59,076 nucleotides of DNA from contig NZ_JAKWBF010000034.1 of the NCBI RefSeq assembly GCF_022513585.1, positions 1 through 59,076 of the forward strand, written 5' to 3'. Source of the DNA: Gordonia gummivorans (GTDB lineage: Bacteria > Actinomycetota > Actinomycetes > Mycobacteriales > Mycobacteriaceae). A model generated the notes under the pieces. It had not been told where the DNA came from. It saw only the letters and a program-made list of their open reading frames with translations, and did not search any database. Below are positions 9,573 through 18,445 of the stretch, piece after piece. Within the stretch, counting starts at the first letter, position 1, and the number at the start of each line of letters is the position of its first letter. Both the position numbers and the translations under genes were made by a program.

Positions 9573-9673
9573 GGACTCAAGTACACCGCGGACCGAACAT
9601 CTGCGGGAGTGCCGGATGTTCCGGGTACCGCCAGTACCTCCCTGGACGGCGCGTCGGTGCCTACCCTGAGGTC

Positions 9674-10564
9674 ATGGGCACCACCGACCTCCGCACCCAG
9701 ATCCGCGAGTTCCTCAGCTCGCGGCGTGCTCGCATCACCCCTGATCAGGCGGGCCTTCCCGCGTACGGGGGCAATCGTCGGGTCAAGGGTCTGCGACGCG
9801 AAGAGGTCGCGATGCTCGCCGGGGTGTCGGTCGACTATTACGTCCGGATGGAACGCGGGAATCTGTCCGGTGCATCCGACAGCGTTCTCGCGTCGCTGGC
9901 CGGAGCGCTGCATCTCGACGAGGCCGAACAGGACCACCTCTTTGCGCTGGCGCGCCAATCACAGGCGTCGAGCGCGACGCGACGCCGGCGCAGCGAACCG
10001 GCCACCGTGCGGCCGGTACTCCAGCAGATACTCGACGCGATCACCGACGCCCCTGCCTGGATTCGCAACGGCCGCCACGACGTCCTGGCAATGAATCAGC
10101 TTGCCCGAGCACTGTATTCACCCGTCCTCGCCGATGCCCGACGCCCCGCCAATACCACCCGCTTCGTGTATCTCAATCCCGTTGCCGCCCAAGAGCTCTT
10201 CGTCGACTACGACCAGATCGCTCGCGACGCGGCGGCGATGCTCCGGTTGGAAGCCGGACAGAATCCGCACGACAAGGCGCTCATCGAACTCGTCGGCGAA
10301 CTGTGCACCCAGAGCGAATTGTTCCGGCAGCGGTGGGCATCACAAGATGTCCGATTCCATCGCAGCGGCCGAAAGCGGCTGCGGCACCCGGCCGTCGGCC
10401 AGCTCGACCTGGACTACGAGAGCCTCGAGCTGCCCTCGGAGCCCGGACTTCGGCTCAACATCTACACCGCCCAACCCGGTACCCCCGCCGCAGACGGGCT
10501 CAAACTGCTCGCATCCTGGGCGGCAAGTCAAGAAGACCTCGCAACCGAACTGCGCGTGCGGTGA
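9674..10564 (+). CDS. XRE/MmyB-type transcriptional regulator
   Basis: 296 residues. An N-terminal XRE helix-turn-helix is visible in GLRREEVAMLAGVSVDYYVRMERG (about residues 36-59); the C-terminal 180 residues match the MmyB-like ligand-binding domain (IRNGRHDVLAMNQLARALY, FVDYDQIARDAAAMLR). The ATG at 9674 is preferred to upstream in-frame codons because the conserved region starts there and the upstream part overlaps the divergent dehydrogenase. Regulators of this type normally control the adjacent divergent gene, so the ADH-MFS-AKR operon is the likely target. Confidence 0.82.
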   Translation: MGTTDLRTQIREFLSSRRARITPDQAGLPAYGGNRRVKGLRREEVAMLAGVSVDYYVRMERGNLSGASDSVLASLAGALHLDEAEQDHLFALARQSQASSATRRRRSEPATVRPVLQQILDAITDAPAWIRNGRHDVLAMNQLARALYSPVLADARRPANTTRFVYLNPVAAQELFVDYDQIARDAAAMLRLEAGQNPHDKALIELVGELCTQSELFRQRWASQDVRFHRSGRKRLRHPAVGQLDLDYESLELPSEPGLRLNIYTAQPGTPAADGLKLLASWAASQEDLATELRVR

Positions 10565-10573
10565 CCGGTCGCG

Positions 10574-11233
10574 TCACTCGTCCCGCCGCTCATCCACGAC
10601 GAACAGCACGAGCGTGACGGCCAGGAATGCCGCGGGCACCCAGGCGGCGTGACCGCCCCACGCCTCCGTGGCGAACGCGCCGATGACCGCACCGCCGGCG
10701 AAGATGCCCACCACGCCCAGGTAGACCTGAAATGCGTGACGCGACTCCGATTTTCGTTCGACCAGCGTGCCGTAACCCGCCTCCACCAGACGCATCAGGT
10801 TGCCCGTCGTCGCCACCGACACATAGTTCAGATCACCTATGCTGCGGAACAATTCGATCTGCATCGCCGCCAGGAAACTGATCGGAATGGTCGCGATCCA
10901 GTGCGGAGCAGAGGTCGGGATGAAGCCGACGACGAGCAAGATAATCGCCAGCAAACCGATCGTCATGCGGATCGGATAGGCCAGCACACCGTCGAGCCGG
11001 CCCTGCTTCACATGCACCGCGAACGCGACACCGACCACGAACGCGAGGATCGGCCACAGGTGCCCGAGCGCCTGATGCCAATGTTGCTGCGCGAGATTCA
11101 GACCGAGAAAGATCACGTTGCCGGTCTGCGCGTTGGCGAACACACCACCGCGCGCAAGAAACGTATAGCTGTCCAAGAATCCACTGGCGCACGTGAGTAG
11201 CAGCGCGAAACGCAGCGACGTGGAGGTCGTCAT
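10574..11233 (-). CDS. YoaK/DUF1275 family membrane protein
   Basis: 219 residues and about six membrane helices. The pattern TCASGFLDSYTFLARGGVFANAQTGN near the N-terminus and SVATTGNLMRL in the second half are the two repeated 'TGN' signatures of DUF1275 (YoaK) proteins. Function unknown; a transport or permease-like role is often supposed. The start at 11233 is used because the conserved family begins with MTTSTSLRFALLL; the longer in-frame extension is Cys/Arg-rich noise. It is divergent from the methyltransferase at 11266. Confidence 0.8.
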   Translation of the reverse strand: MTTSTSLRFALLLTCASGFLDSYTFLARGGVFANAQTGNVIFLGLNLAQQHWHQALGHLWPILAFVVGVAFAVHVKQGRLDGVLAYPIRMTIGLLAIILLVVGFIPTSAPHWIATIPISFLAAMQIELFRSIGDLNYVSVATTGNLMRLVEAGYGTLVERKSESRHAFQVYLGVVGIFAGGAVIGAFATEAWGGHAAWVPAAFLAVTLVLFVVDERRDE

Positions 11234-11265
11234 GTTGCACATACTGCAGCATCGACACTGCTCGC

Positions 11266-12096
11266 ATGCGCCACTGTGCGAGAGTGAGGAACGTGGCACC
11301 TCCAGAGGACATCTACACCCATGGGCACAGCGCCGTCGTCGTGAGCAGCCACGCGGCCCGCACCGCGGCCAACTCCGCCGCATACCTCTTGCCGTTCCTG
11401 CGCCCAGGACTCGACCTGCTCGACGTCGGCTGCGGGCCCGGCAGTATCACGATCGACCTGGCTGCCCTCGTCGCGCCCGGCCGGGTACGTGGTGTCGACG
11501 TCACCGACGACCCGCTGCCACAGGCCCGTGCGGCTGCCGCCGACCGCGGACTGGACATCGACTTCGGGGTCGACGACGCCTACGCGCTGTCCGACGCCGA
11601 CGACAGCTACGACGTCACGCATGCACATCAGGTGCTGCAACACTTGTCCGATCCGGTTGGCGCACTACGGGAGATGCGGCGCGTGACCCGGCCGGGCGGC
11701 GTCGTCGCCGTCCGCGACGCCGACTACGACGCGTTCACGTGGTGGCCCGGCGATGAGCGGCTCGATCGTTGGCTCGAGATCTACCGCGCGGTGGCCAAGG
11801 GCAACGACGCCGAACCGGATGCAGGGCGACGCCTGCTCGGTTGGGCGCATGAGGCCGGCTTTACCGAGGTCACACCGTCGGCCTCGGTGTGGTGCCATGC
11901 GACCCCCGACGACCGCGCGTCGTGGGGTGGCATGTGGGCCAAGCGAATTCACTCCGCGATCGGACGAATGGCGATGGAGCGGGGCCTGGCAGATCAATCC
12001 GACCTGGCCGCCATCGCCCAGGGTTGGCTGGATTGGGCCGCCCACCCCGACGGCTGGATCGTCATCCCGCACGGCGAGATCGTCGCGCACGCGTGA
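11266..12096 (+). CDS. SAM-dependent class I methyltransferase
   Basis: 276 residues. LLDVGCGPGSITIDLAAL (about residues 50-67) is SAM-binding motif I, VRGVDVTDD motif II, and THAHQVLQHLSDP the motif IV region, followed by the usual MRRVTRPGG strand. This is a UbiE/Methyltransf_11-type small-molecule methylase whose acceptor is unknown. The start is uncertain: ATG at 11266 is taken, but in-frame GTG codons at 11284 and 11293 would remove only nine residues and move the start away from the divergent yoaK-like gene. Confidence 0.78.
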   Translation: MRHCARVRNVAPPEDIYTHGHSAVVVSSHAARTAANSAAYLLPFLRPGLDLLDVGCGPGSITIDLAALVAPGRVRGVDVTDDPLPQARAAAADRGLDIDFGVDDAYALSDADDSYDVTHAHQVLQHLSDPVGALREMRRVTRPGGVVAVRDADYDAFTWWPGDERLDRWLEIYRAVAKGNDAEPDAGRRLLGWAHEAGFTEVTPSASVWCHATPDDRASWGGMWAKRIHSAIGRMAMERGLADQSDLAAIAQGWLDWAAHPDGWIVIPHGEIVAHA

Positions 12097-12151
12097 ATCA
12101 CCCGTGTAGCGTCGCGAGCGTCGAATCATGTCGGGTGAAGTGGGGGCGAGA

Positions 12152-13234
12152 ATGGCGAAGATCGTGTTGTTCGGGGCGACCGGATACACCGGGCGGCTCA
12201 CCGCCGCCGCATTGAAGGCACGCGGTGCGCAAACCGTGCTCGCGGCGCGCAACAAGGCCACGCTCGCCGCGCTGGCCGATGAACTCGGGGGCGCCGAGAC
12301 CGCCGTCGCAGATGTCTCCGACCCGGCATCGGTGCGTGCACTGCTGAGTCGCGGCGATGTCCTCATCAGCACCGTCGGACCGTTCCTGCGGTACGGACAA
12401 CCGGCGCTCGACGCAGCACTCGACGCGGGCGCGCACTACCTCGACTCGACCGGTGAGGGGCCGTTCATCCGCGGGGTCTTCGATCGTGACGAGCAGGCCC
12501 GTGACGCTGGCGTCGGGCTGCTCAGCGCCTTCGGCTTCGACTTCGTGCCCGGCAACCTGGCGGCGGGCCTCGCGCTCGACAACGCACCCGACGCGGTCCG
12601 CGCGGAAGTCTGCTACGGCGTCGTCAACCCCGGGACCAGCGGCGGAACCCAGGCGTCGATTGCGGGCATGCTGTTCGAAGGAGGCTTCGCCCTGCGCGAC
12701 GGGCACCTGCGCCCGGCCAACCTCGGGGCTCGTGTCCGCAACTTCGAGATCGACGGCAAGTCGCGCACCGCGGCATCGCTGCCGGGGTCGGAGCATCTGA
12801 CGCTGGTGCGGTCGTACCCGCAGCTCCGTGACGTCGACGTCTACATGAGCGCCGCACCCAACGCCGCCCGAGGACTCCAGTTCGGCGCACGACTCACGGG
12901 GCTCGCCGGGAAGGTCGGCGTGCTGAAGAAGGCCGGCAACGCAGTGGTGTCGCGGGCGGTCCGCGGATCGACCGGCGGACCCAGCCCCGAACAACGAGCC
13001 CGGGCATCGAGCTGGGTGGTCGCCGAGGCCGTCGACGCCGGCGGGAATGTGGTCGCCACCAGCACACTCTCCGGCGTCGACCCCTACGACTTCACCGCCG
13101 CAATGCTCGCCTGGGGAGCCGACACCACACTGGCGGGCGGCCTGAGAACCACGGGTGCGCTGGGACCAGTTGAGGCGTTCGGGCTGCCGGAACTCACCGC
13201 CGGTGCGGCCGAGGCGGGTCTCAAGCAGGCCTGA
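12152..13234 (+). CDS. Saccharopine-dehydrogenase-like NAD(P)-binding enzyme
   Basis: 360 residues beginning MAKIVLFGATGYTGRLTAAAL, the Rossmann start of the saccharopine dehydrogenase / trans-acting enoyl reductase family found in mycolic-acid bacteria. GPFLRYGQPALDAALDAGAHYLDSTGE is also characteristic. The ATG at 12152 is preferred over one at 12128 because a GGGGGCGAG ribosome site precedes it. In mycobacteria, members act as enoyl reductases in lipid synthesis or are uncharacterised; no polyketide synthase is adjacent, so the specific reaction is not assigned. Confidence 0.75.
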   Translation: MAKIVLFGATGYTGRLTAAALKARGAQTVLAARNKATLAALADELGGAETAVADVSDPASVRALLSRGDVLISTVGPFLRYGQPALDAALDAGAHYLDSTGEGPFIRGVFDRDEQARDAGVGLLSAFGFDFVPGNLAAGLALDNAPDAVRAEVCYGVVNPGTSGGTQASIAGMLFEGGFALRDGHLRPANLGARVRNFEIDGKSRTAASLPGSEHLTLVRSYPQLRDVDVYMSAAPNAARGLQFGARLTGLAGKVGVLKKAGNAVVSRAVRGSTGGPSPEQRARASSWVVAEAVDAGGNVVATSTLSGVDPYDFTAAMLAWGADTTLAGGLRTTGALGPVEAFGLPELTAGAAEAGLKQA

Positions 13235-13281
13235 CCCACGTACTACCGTGTGTGGGTATCACTCGACTGGGAGGTTTCACT

Positions 13282-14127
13282 GTGCAGAAGATCGGCGTCA
13301 TCGGCGGAGGCACGATGGGGGCGGGTATCGCGGAGGTGTGCGCCAAGGCCGGTAGCGATGTCGTGATCCTCGAGGTCAAGCAGGAGTACGCCGACGCAGC
13401 GCGCCAGCGGGTGGAGAAGTCCCTGGCCAAGGCGGTCGCCAAGAACAAGCTCAGCCAGGACGACGCCGACGCCACGCTCGGCCGACTGCGGGTGACCACC
13501 GACTACGCCGACCTCGGCGACCGCGAACTGGTCATCGAGGCGGCGCCGGAGATCGAGTCGCTCAAGCAGGAGATCTTCACCCAGCTCGACGCCGTCGTCG
13601 GCGACGACACCATCCTGGCCACCAACACGTCGTCGATCCCGGTCATCAAGGTCGCCACCGCGACCAAGCGGCCCGAGCGCGTGGTCGGCGTCCACTTCTT
13701 CAACCCCGTCCCGGTGATGCCACTGGTCGAGATCATCTCCACGCTGGTCACCAACGACGAGACCGCCGACGCCGTCACCTCCTACGTTCGGGACACCCTC
13801 GGCAAGACCGCGGTGCGGGCGGGCGACCGGTCCGGCTTCATCGTCAACGCCCTGCTCATCCCCTACCTGTGTCAGGCCATCCGCATGCTCGATTCCGGCT
13901 ACGCGTCGGCCGAGGACATCGACGCCGCGATGAAGGGCGGCTGCGGCTACCCGATGGGCCCGCTCACCCTGATCGACACGATCGGCCTCGATATCACCCT
14001 CGCCGCCGCCGAATCCCTGTACGCAGAGTTCGCCGAACCGCACCTCGCCCCGCCCGCCCTCTTGCGCCGCATGGTCGACGCCGGACAACTCGGCCGCAAG
14101 AGCGGGCGGGGTTTCTACAGCTACTGA
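13282..14127 (+). CDS. fadB2: 3-hydroxybutyryl-CoA dehydrogenase
   Basis: 281 residues if started at GTG 13282, where a GGGAGG ribosome site lies 7 bp upstream; an upstream codon at 13252 adds ten unconserved residues. IGVIGGGTMGAGIAEVCAKAG is the NAD-binding motif, TNTSSIPVIKVATATKRPERVVGVHFFNPVPVMPLVE carries the catalytic His and the family signature, and GFIVNALLIPYL starts the C-terminal dimerisation domain. The enzyme interconverts 3-hydroxyacyl-CoA (short chain) and acetoacetyl-CoA, matching FadB2 of mycobacteria. Confidence 0.9.
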   Translation: MQKIGVIGGGTMGAGIAEVCAKAGSDVVILEVKQEYADAARQRVEKSLAKAVAKNKLSQDDADATLGRLRVTTDYADLGDRELVIEAAPEIESLKQEIFTQLDAVVGDDTILATNTSSIPVIKVATATKRPERVVGVHFFNPVPVMPLVEIISTLVTNDETADAVTSYVRDTLGKTAVRAGDRSGFIVNALLIPYLCQAIRMLDSGYASAEDIDAAMKGGCGYPMGPLTLIDTIGLDITLAAAESLYAEFAEPHLAPPALLRRMVDAGQLGRKSGRGFYSY

Positions 14128-14138
14128 GACCTGGCCAC

Positions 14139-15380
14139 CTACTGGGCGGCGCGCACCGGCGCGTTCTTCAACTCACGCAACGCGGTTCGGAGCCCGCGCC
14201 GCTTGCCGGTCGCCGGGTCGACGCCGAAGTGGGTCTGCACACCCTCGCGCACCGCGAACCGCAACTCGGACGCGGTCTCGGGGGCGTCGTCGGAACTGGC
14301 CTTCAGCAATGCGTTGGGCAGAGCCAGCTTCAGGATCGTCCGGAACGACTGGAAGTACTGGTGCACAATCGAACCCGTGGTGTAGGGGAGATCGTACTTG
14401 TCGCACAACTCGCGCACACGCACGCCGATCTCCTCGTACCGGTTGCTCGGCAGGTCCGGGAACAGGTGGTGTTCGATCTGGTGACTGAGGTTGCCGCTCA
14501 TGAATCGCATGAGCAGGCCGGCCCGAAAGTTGGCCGATCCCAACATCTGTCGTAGGTACCAGCGCGCCTGATCCTCGTGGTCGTACTCCTCGACGGTGAA
14601 CTTCTCCGCGCCGTCGGGGAAATGCCCGCAGAAGATGACCATGTACGCCCAGTAGTTGCGCACGATGTTCGCGGTGAAGTTCGCCGCGATCGTGCTCTTC
14701 CAGTTGGGCCCCGACAGCGCCGGGAAGATGAGGTAGTCCTTGGCCGCCTGCTTGCCGACCTTCTGCCCGATGATCCGCAGATCCTTGGCGGCCTGCCGGT
14801 AGGTCTTCTCCTTGTTGCGCAGCTTCTCCGTCTCCAGATGGTGCAGTGCCACACCGTATTCGAAGAACGTACCCAGGGTCAGGTTGTAGATCGGATTCCC
14901 GATGTTCCACCACTCCCACGGCTGATCGCGGGTCACGCGCAGGATGCCGTAGCCCACGTCGTCGTCCATCCCCACGACATTGGTGTATTTGTGGTGCACG
15001 AAATTGTGGGAGTGCTTCCACTGCACGCTCGGGCACGTGGTGTCCCACTCCCAGGACGACGAGTGGATCTCGGGATCGTTCATCCAGTCCCACTGGCCAT
15101 GCATCACATTGTGGCCGAGTTCCATGTTCTCGATGATCTTCGCGAGCGAGAGCATCGCGGTTCCCAAGAGCCATGCGGGTTTTCGGTTGCTGAACAGCAA
15201 CGCCACCCGTCCGCCGGCCGCGAGGCCGCGCTGTATCGAAATGGCGCGCCGGATGTAACGCGCGTCGGCCTCGCCTCTGGATTCCTCGATGTCGCGTCGA
15301 ATCGCATCGAGTTCGGCGCCCAGCGCCTCGACGTCGGCGTCGGTCAGATGGGCGTACTGGTCGATGTCGGTGATGGCCAT
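14139..15380 (-). CDS. desA3: Acyl-CoA (stearoyl-type) desaturase, DesA3-like
   Basis: 413-residue membrane di-iron desaturase. The three histidine boxes are visible: H90-NVM-H94; H123, H125 and H129-H130 in WKHSHNFVHHKYT; and H300-QIE-H304-H305 in SHQIEHHLFPD. The start at 15380 fits MAITDIDQYAHL and a GGGGTTCG leader; an upstream in-frame codon adds a basic extension that overlaps the reductase coding end. The enzyme should introduce a double bond into long-chain acyl-CoA, with electrons supplied by the reductase 8 bp upstream, as in the Rv3229c/Rv3230c pair of M. tuberculosis. Confidence 0.88.
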   Translation of the reverse strand: MAITDIDQYAHLTDADVEALGAELDAIRRDIEESRGEADARYIRRAISIQRGLAAGGRVALLFSNRKPAWLLGTAMLSLAKIIENMELGHNVMHGQWDWMNDPEIHSSSWEWDTTCPSVQWKHSHNFVHHKYTNVVGMDDDVGYGILRVTRDQPWEWWNIGNPIYNLTLGTFFEYGVALHHLETEKLRNKEKTYRQAAKDLRIIGQKVGKQAAKDYLIFPALSGPNWKSTIAANFTANIVRNYWAYMVIFCGHFPDGAEKFTVEEYDHEDQARWYLRQMLGSANFRAGLLMRFMSGNLSHQIEHHLFPDLPSNRYEEIGVRVRELCDKYDLPYTTGSIVHQYFQSFRTILKLALPNALLKASSDDAPETASELRFAVREGVQTHFGVDPATGKRRGLRTALRELKNAPVRAAQ

Positions 15381-15388
15381 CGAACCCC

Positions 15389-16501
15389 CTACAGATCGAT
15401 CGTGCATTCTCCGGACACGGCGCTGATGCATGTCTGGATTCGGTCACCCTCGCGGTGCTCGTTACCGTTGCGCAGGTCGCGCACATAACCGGTGGCGAGC
15501 GGCACCACGCAGGTCTGGCATATCCCCATCCGGCATCCGAAGGGCATGGTGATGCCGAGCTCCTCGCCTGCTTCAAGGAGCGTTGTGGCGCCATCGATCT
15601 CGGCGCTCTTACCAGTCTTGGCGAACGTCACCGTCCCGCCCTCGCCACCGTGATCGGTGCGGGCGATGGCGAACCGTTCGATGTGGAGTGCCTCTCGGCG
15701 GTCGGCCTTCTCGAAATGGTCCTCGATCGCGTCGAGCATGGCAACCGGACCGCACGCCCAGCAGGCCCGCTCGCGCCAGTCCGGGACTTCCGCGTCGAGT
15801 GCGGCGACGTCGAACTTCCCTTCTTCGCGGGTCAACCGGAACTGCACACTGTACGTCGGCATCTCGTCGTGCAGCTTCTCGAGTTCGTCGCGAAAGATGA
15901 CGTCGTCGCGGGTCGGTGCGGAGTGGATGTGCACGATGTCGGCGCGTTGGCCGTGCGTACGGATCGATCGAAGCATGGCCATCACCGGCGTGATACCACT
16001 GCCCGCGGTGAGGAACAGAATCGAGTCGGGCAGCGGCTCCGGCAGGTGGAAGTCACCCTTCGGCGCGGCCAGCCGGATGATCGTGCCCGGCGAGACACCC
16101 TCGACGAGGTGGCTCGACAGGAAACCGTCCGGGTTGGCCTTCACCGTGATGGTGATCATCTTGTCGACGTCGCTGCCGATCGACGTCAGCGAGTACGACC
16201 GCCAATGCCACCGACCCTCTACCTGCAGGCCGATGCCGACGTACTGCCCCGGCTTATACGAATCCGGGAATCCCCAGCCGGTGCGAATACTCACCGTCGC
16301 CGTGTCCTCGGTCTCCCGCACCACCTCGACGACCCGTCCGCGCAGCTCTCGCGCCGACCACAGTGGGTTGATCAGGTGCAGGTAGTCGTCGGGCAACAGC
16401 GGTGTCGTCGCCCGCGCGATCAACCCCCGCACAATATTCACTTCGGGGGACTTGGCCTCGACATCGGCTGCCGGGCGCTTACTCCATCTGAGTAGATCCA
16501 T
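15389..16501 (-). CDS. Desaturase-partner ferredoxin reductase (FAD, NAD(P), 2Fe-2S)
   Basis: 370 residues. An N-terminal FAD domain with the RSYS motif (HWRSYSLTS, near residue 102) is followed by an NAD(P) domain (FLTAGSGITPVMAMLRSI) and a C-terminal plant-type 2Fe-2S ferredoxin with Cys spacing CRMGICQTC and a final Cys in IQTCISA. It passes electrons from NADPH through FAD and the iron-sulfur cluster to the adjacent desaturase. The two genes form an operon with an 8-bp gap. Upstream (16530-16543) is a short palindrome ACTGT-ACAC-ACAGT that could be an operator. Confidence 0.87.
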   Translation of the reverse strand: MDLLRWSKRPAADVEAKSPEVNIVRGLIARATTPLLPDDYLHLINPLWSARELRGRVVEVVRETEDTATVSIRTGWGFPDSYKPGQYVGIGLQVEGRWHWRSYSLTSIGSDVDKMITITVKANPDGFLSSHLVEGVSPGTIIRLAAPKGDFHLPEPLPDSILFLTAGSGITPVMAMLRSIRTHGQRADIVHIHSAPTRDDVIFRDELEKLHDEMPTYSVQFRLTREEGKFDVAALDAEVPDWRERACWACGPVAMLDAIEDHFEKADRREALHIERFAIARTDHGGEGGTVTFAKTGKSAEIDGATTLLEAGEELGITMPFGCRMGICQTCVVPLATGYVRDLRNGNEHREGDRIQTCISAVSGECTIDL

Positions 16502-16529
16502 CAGGTCTCCTCCCGCCCTTCAGTGAACA

Positions 16530-16543
16530 ACTGTACACACAGT
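16530..16543. promoter_or_regulatory. Short palindrome upstream of the desaturase operon
   Basis: ACTGT-ACAC-ACAGT, 5-bp perfect arms, centred about 36 bp upstream of the reductase start at 16501 in a 166-bp divergent gap. Position fits a repressor operator for a fatty-acid-responsive regulator, but no such regulator is in the window and short palindromes arise by chance. Confidence 0.3.
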
Positions 16544-16667
16544 ATGTGGGCGCCGTCACATCGAGTCGATCTGCCTGTGTTATACCCCCGTGACCATCGG
16601 TCGCGATCCCGTTTCAATCGGATTCGCAGACTGCCGCCGTGCCCGGCCCCGCTCTTAGCGTCGAAAC

Positions 16668-17744
16668 ATGCGAGTAATGGTCACCGGTGCCACCGGATAT
16701 GTGGGCTCACGCCTGGTCTGCGAACTCATCGACGCGGGTCACGAGGTCGTCGCGGTCAGCCGCAGCCGACGATCCCTGCGTCGCTTCTGCTGGGCCGACG
16801 ACGTCACTGGCGTGGAGATGGACGCCACCGATGCCGAGTCGGTACGCGATGCCTTCACCGACGCCGGATCGGTCGACGCCGTCTACTACCTCGTCCACGG
16901 TATCGGCGGACAGGGTTTCGACGACGTCGACGTACGGTCCGCCGGTCATGTCGCCGACGCCGCACGTGATCATGGGGTGCCGCGCATCGTGTATCTCGGC
17001 GGGTTCGTACCGCCGGGCGAACGGGACGCCCTGTCGTCGCACCTGCGCAGCCGAGCCGAAGTCGGTGAAACTCTAGATGTTCTGGGTGGACCGGAACTCG
17101 TCTGGCTGCGCGCGGCGGTGATCCTCGGTGCCGGTTCGACATCGTTCGAGATCATCCGGTACGTCGCCGACCGACTCGCGGTGATCCCGGAGCCGGAATG
17201 GGTCAACAACGCCATGGACCCGATCTCGGTGCGCGACGTGCTGCACTATCTCGTGGCATCGCTCGCACCCGACGTGCCACCCGGCATCTACGACATCAGC
17301 GGCCCCGACGTCGGTTTACGTTATCGTTCGGTCCTCAGCGCCTACCTCGCCGAGATCAAGCAACCACGCCTGCGAGTTCGCCTGCCACACATCAATACTC
17401 GACTCGCCGGCATGGTCACCGCGCGGATCGTGCCCGTTCCGACCGGCCTGACCGCCGACCTGGTCACCTCCCTGAGCCAACCCATGGCCGCCGGTGAACG
17501 GCACATCCGGGATCTGGTGCCCGATCCACCAAACGGCCTGACCTCCATGAAGGACGCGGTGGCCGCGTCGGTGCACACGCCCTATCCGCGGCCCATCTGC
17601 GATCTCACCGATCCGCACCACCTGGCCGACTCCGACCCCGATTGGGCCGGCGGAGATCTGATGCGAGCACGACGCCGCGTGGGCTCGATCGTCGACTCGG
17701 CGACACACCGAGTCCGAAACGTGGTATCCCTGCTGACAGGATGA
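16668..17744 (+). CDS. NmrA/SDR-type NAD(P)-binding protein
   Basis: 358 residues starting MRVMVTGATGYVGSRLVCELIDAGHEV, the glycine-rich motif of atypical SDR/NmrA-like proteins. VYYLVHGIG and LGGFVPPGERDALSSHLRSRAEVG are typical of the mycobacterial 'NAD(P)H-binding' group, and the C-terminal part is Arg-rich. No catalytic Tyr-x3-Lys is obvious, so it may bind nucleotide without classical SDR chemistry. Its TGA overlaps the ATG of the CPBP protease gene by 4 bp, so the two are translationally coupled. Confidence 0.7.
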   Translation: MRVMVTGATGYVGSRLVCELIDAGHEVVAVSRSRRSLRRFCWADDVTGVEMDATDAESVRDAFTDAGSVDAVYYLVHGIGGQGFDDVDVRSAGHVADAARDHGVPRIVYLGGFVPPGERDALSSHLRSRAEVGETLDVLGGPELVWLRAAVILGAGSTSFEIIRYVADRLAVIPEPEWVNNAMDPISVRDVLHYLVASLAPDVPPGIYDISGPDVGLRYRSVLSAYLAEIKQPRLRVRLPHINTRLAGMVTARIVPVPTGLTADLVTSLSQPMAAGERHIRDLVPDPPNGLTSMKDAVAASVHTPYPRPICDLTDPHHLADSDPDWAGGDLMRARRRVGSIVDSATHRVRNVVSLLTG

Positions 17745-18439
17745 CTTCTTCGCGCACACTGCTCAACCGGCTCGGCTCCCCCGCACCGGGCACGGTCGTC
17801 GACGGCCCGGACGCTCTGCGGCGTCGACGACTCGTGGTCGCGGTGTTCCTGGTCGTCGGCGCCATTGTCTTGGGCTTCTCGCTGACGTCCGAGCCGGGGG
17901 ATGCCTCTTTCTACCCGCTGACCGCCGTGCTCGCCGCCACCTGGATTGTCGGCGGATTCTCGTCTGGCCCGATTCGTCTGGGGCGCTTCGCTTTCAGTGA
18001 CCCGCGATCCGTCGGCGCTGCCGCCGTCCTGGGCACAGCCGCCGGGTTGCTGGTGGGTTCGGCGTTTCTGGTGGGTGCCCTCATCACCCGCGAGATCCCC
18101 GCGCTGGCCGATCTGGTGTCACAGGTCCTCGCGTTGCGCGACGAGGGCAGCATCATCGTCATCACCGTCATCACACTTGGCAACGGACTGGCCGAGGAGA
18201 TCTTCTTCCGTGGCGCCGTGTATTCGGCTGCAGAGCAGCATCATCCGGTGGTCGTGTCGACGGTCCTCTACGTCATCGCCACCCTTGCCAGCGGAAATCC
18301 GATGCTCGGCTTCGCCGCCATCATCCTCGGCGCCGTGTGCGCGGTCCTGCGCAGGTGCACCGACGGTGTCCTGGCGCCGATCTGCTGCCACGTGGTGTGG
18401 GGTGCGATCGTGCTGTTCGGTCTCCCTCCCCTGTTCTGA
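17741..18439 (+). CDS. CPBP family intramembrane metalloprotease
   Basis: 232 residues, about six to eight hydrophobic helices. The diagnostic EE-x3-R motif is visible as LAEEIFFRGAVYS near residue 150, and two further motif regions (LASGNPMLGFAAIILGAV and ICCHVVWGA with the conserved His) follow. CPBP proteins are Abi/Rce1-type glutamic or metalloproteases of the membrane. The start is the ATG at 17741 overlapping the preceding stop (ATGA); longer upstream readings are inside the previous gene. Convergent with the acyl-CoA ligase, 6-bp gap. Confidence 0.8.
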   Translation: MTSSRTLLNRLGSPAPGTVVDGPDALRRRRLVVAVFLVVGAIVLGFSLTSEPGDASFYPLTAVLAATWIVGGFSSGPIRLGRFAFSDPRSVGAAAVLGTAAGLLVGSAFLVGALITREIPALADLVSQVLALRDEGSIIVITVITLGNGLAEEIFFRGAVYSAAEQHHPVVVSTVLYVIATLASGNPMLGFAAIILGAVCAVLRRCTDGVLAPICCHVVWGAIVLFGLPPLF

Positions 18440-18445
18440 AAGCGC

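Noticed and set aside
14173..15594. 473-residue open frame on the minus strand
   Set aside because: Overlaps the desaturase in another frame; the desaturase frame has all three His boxes, this one none.
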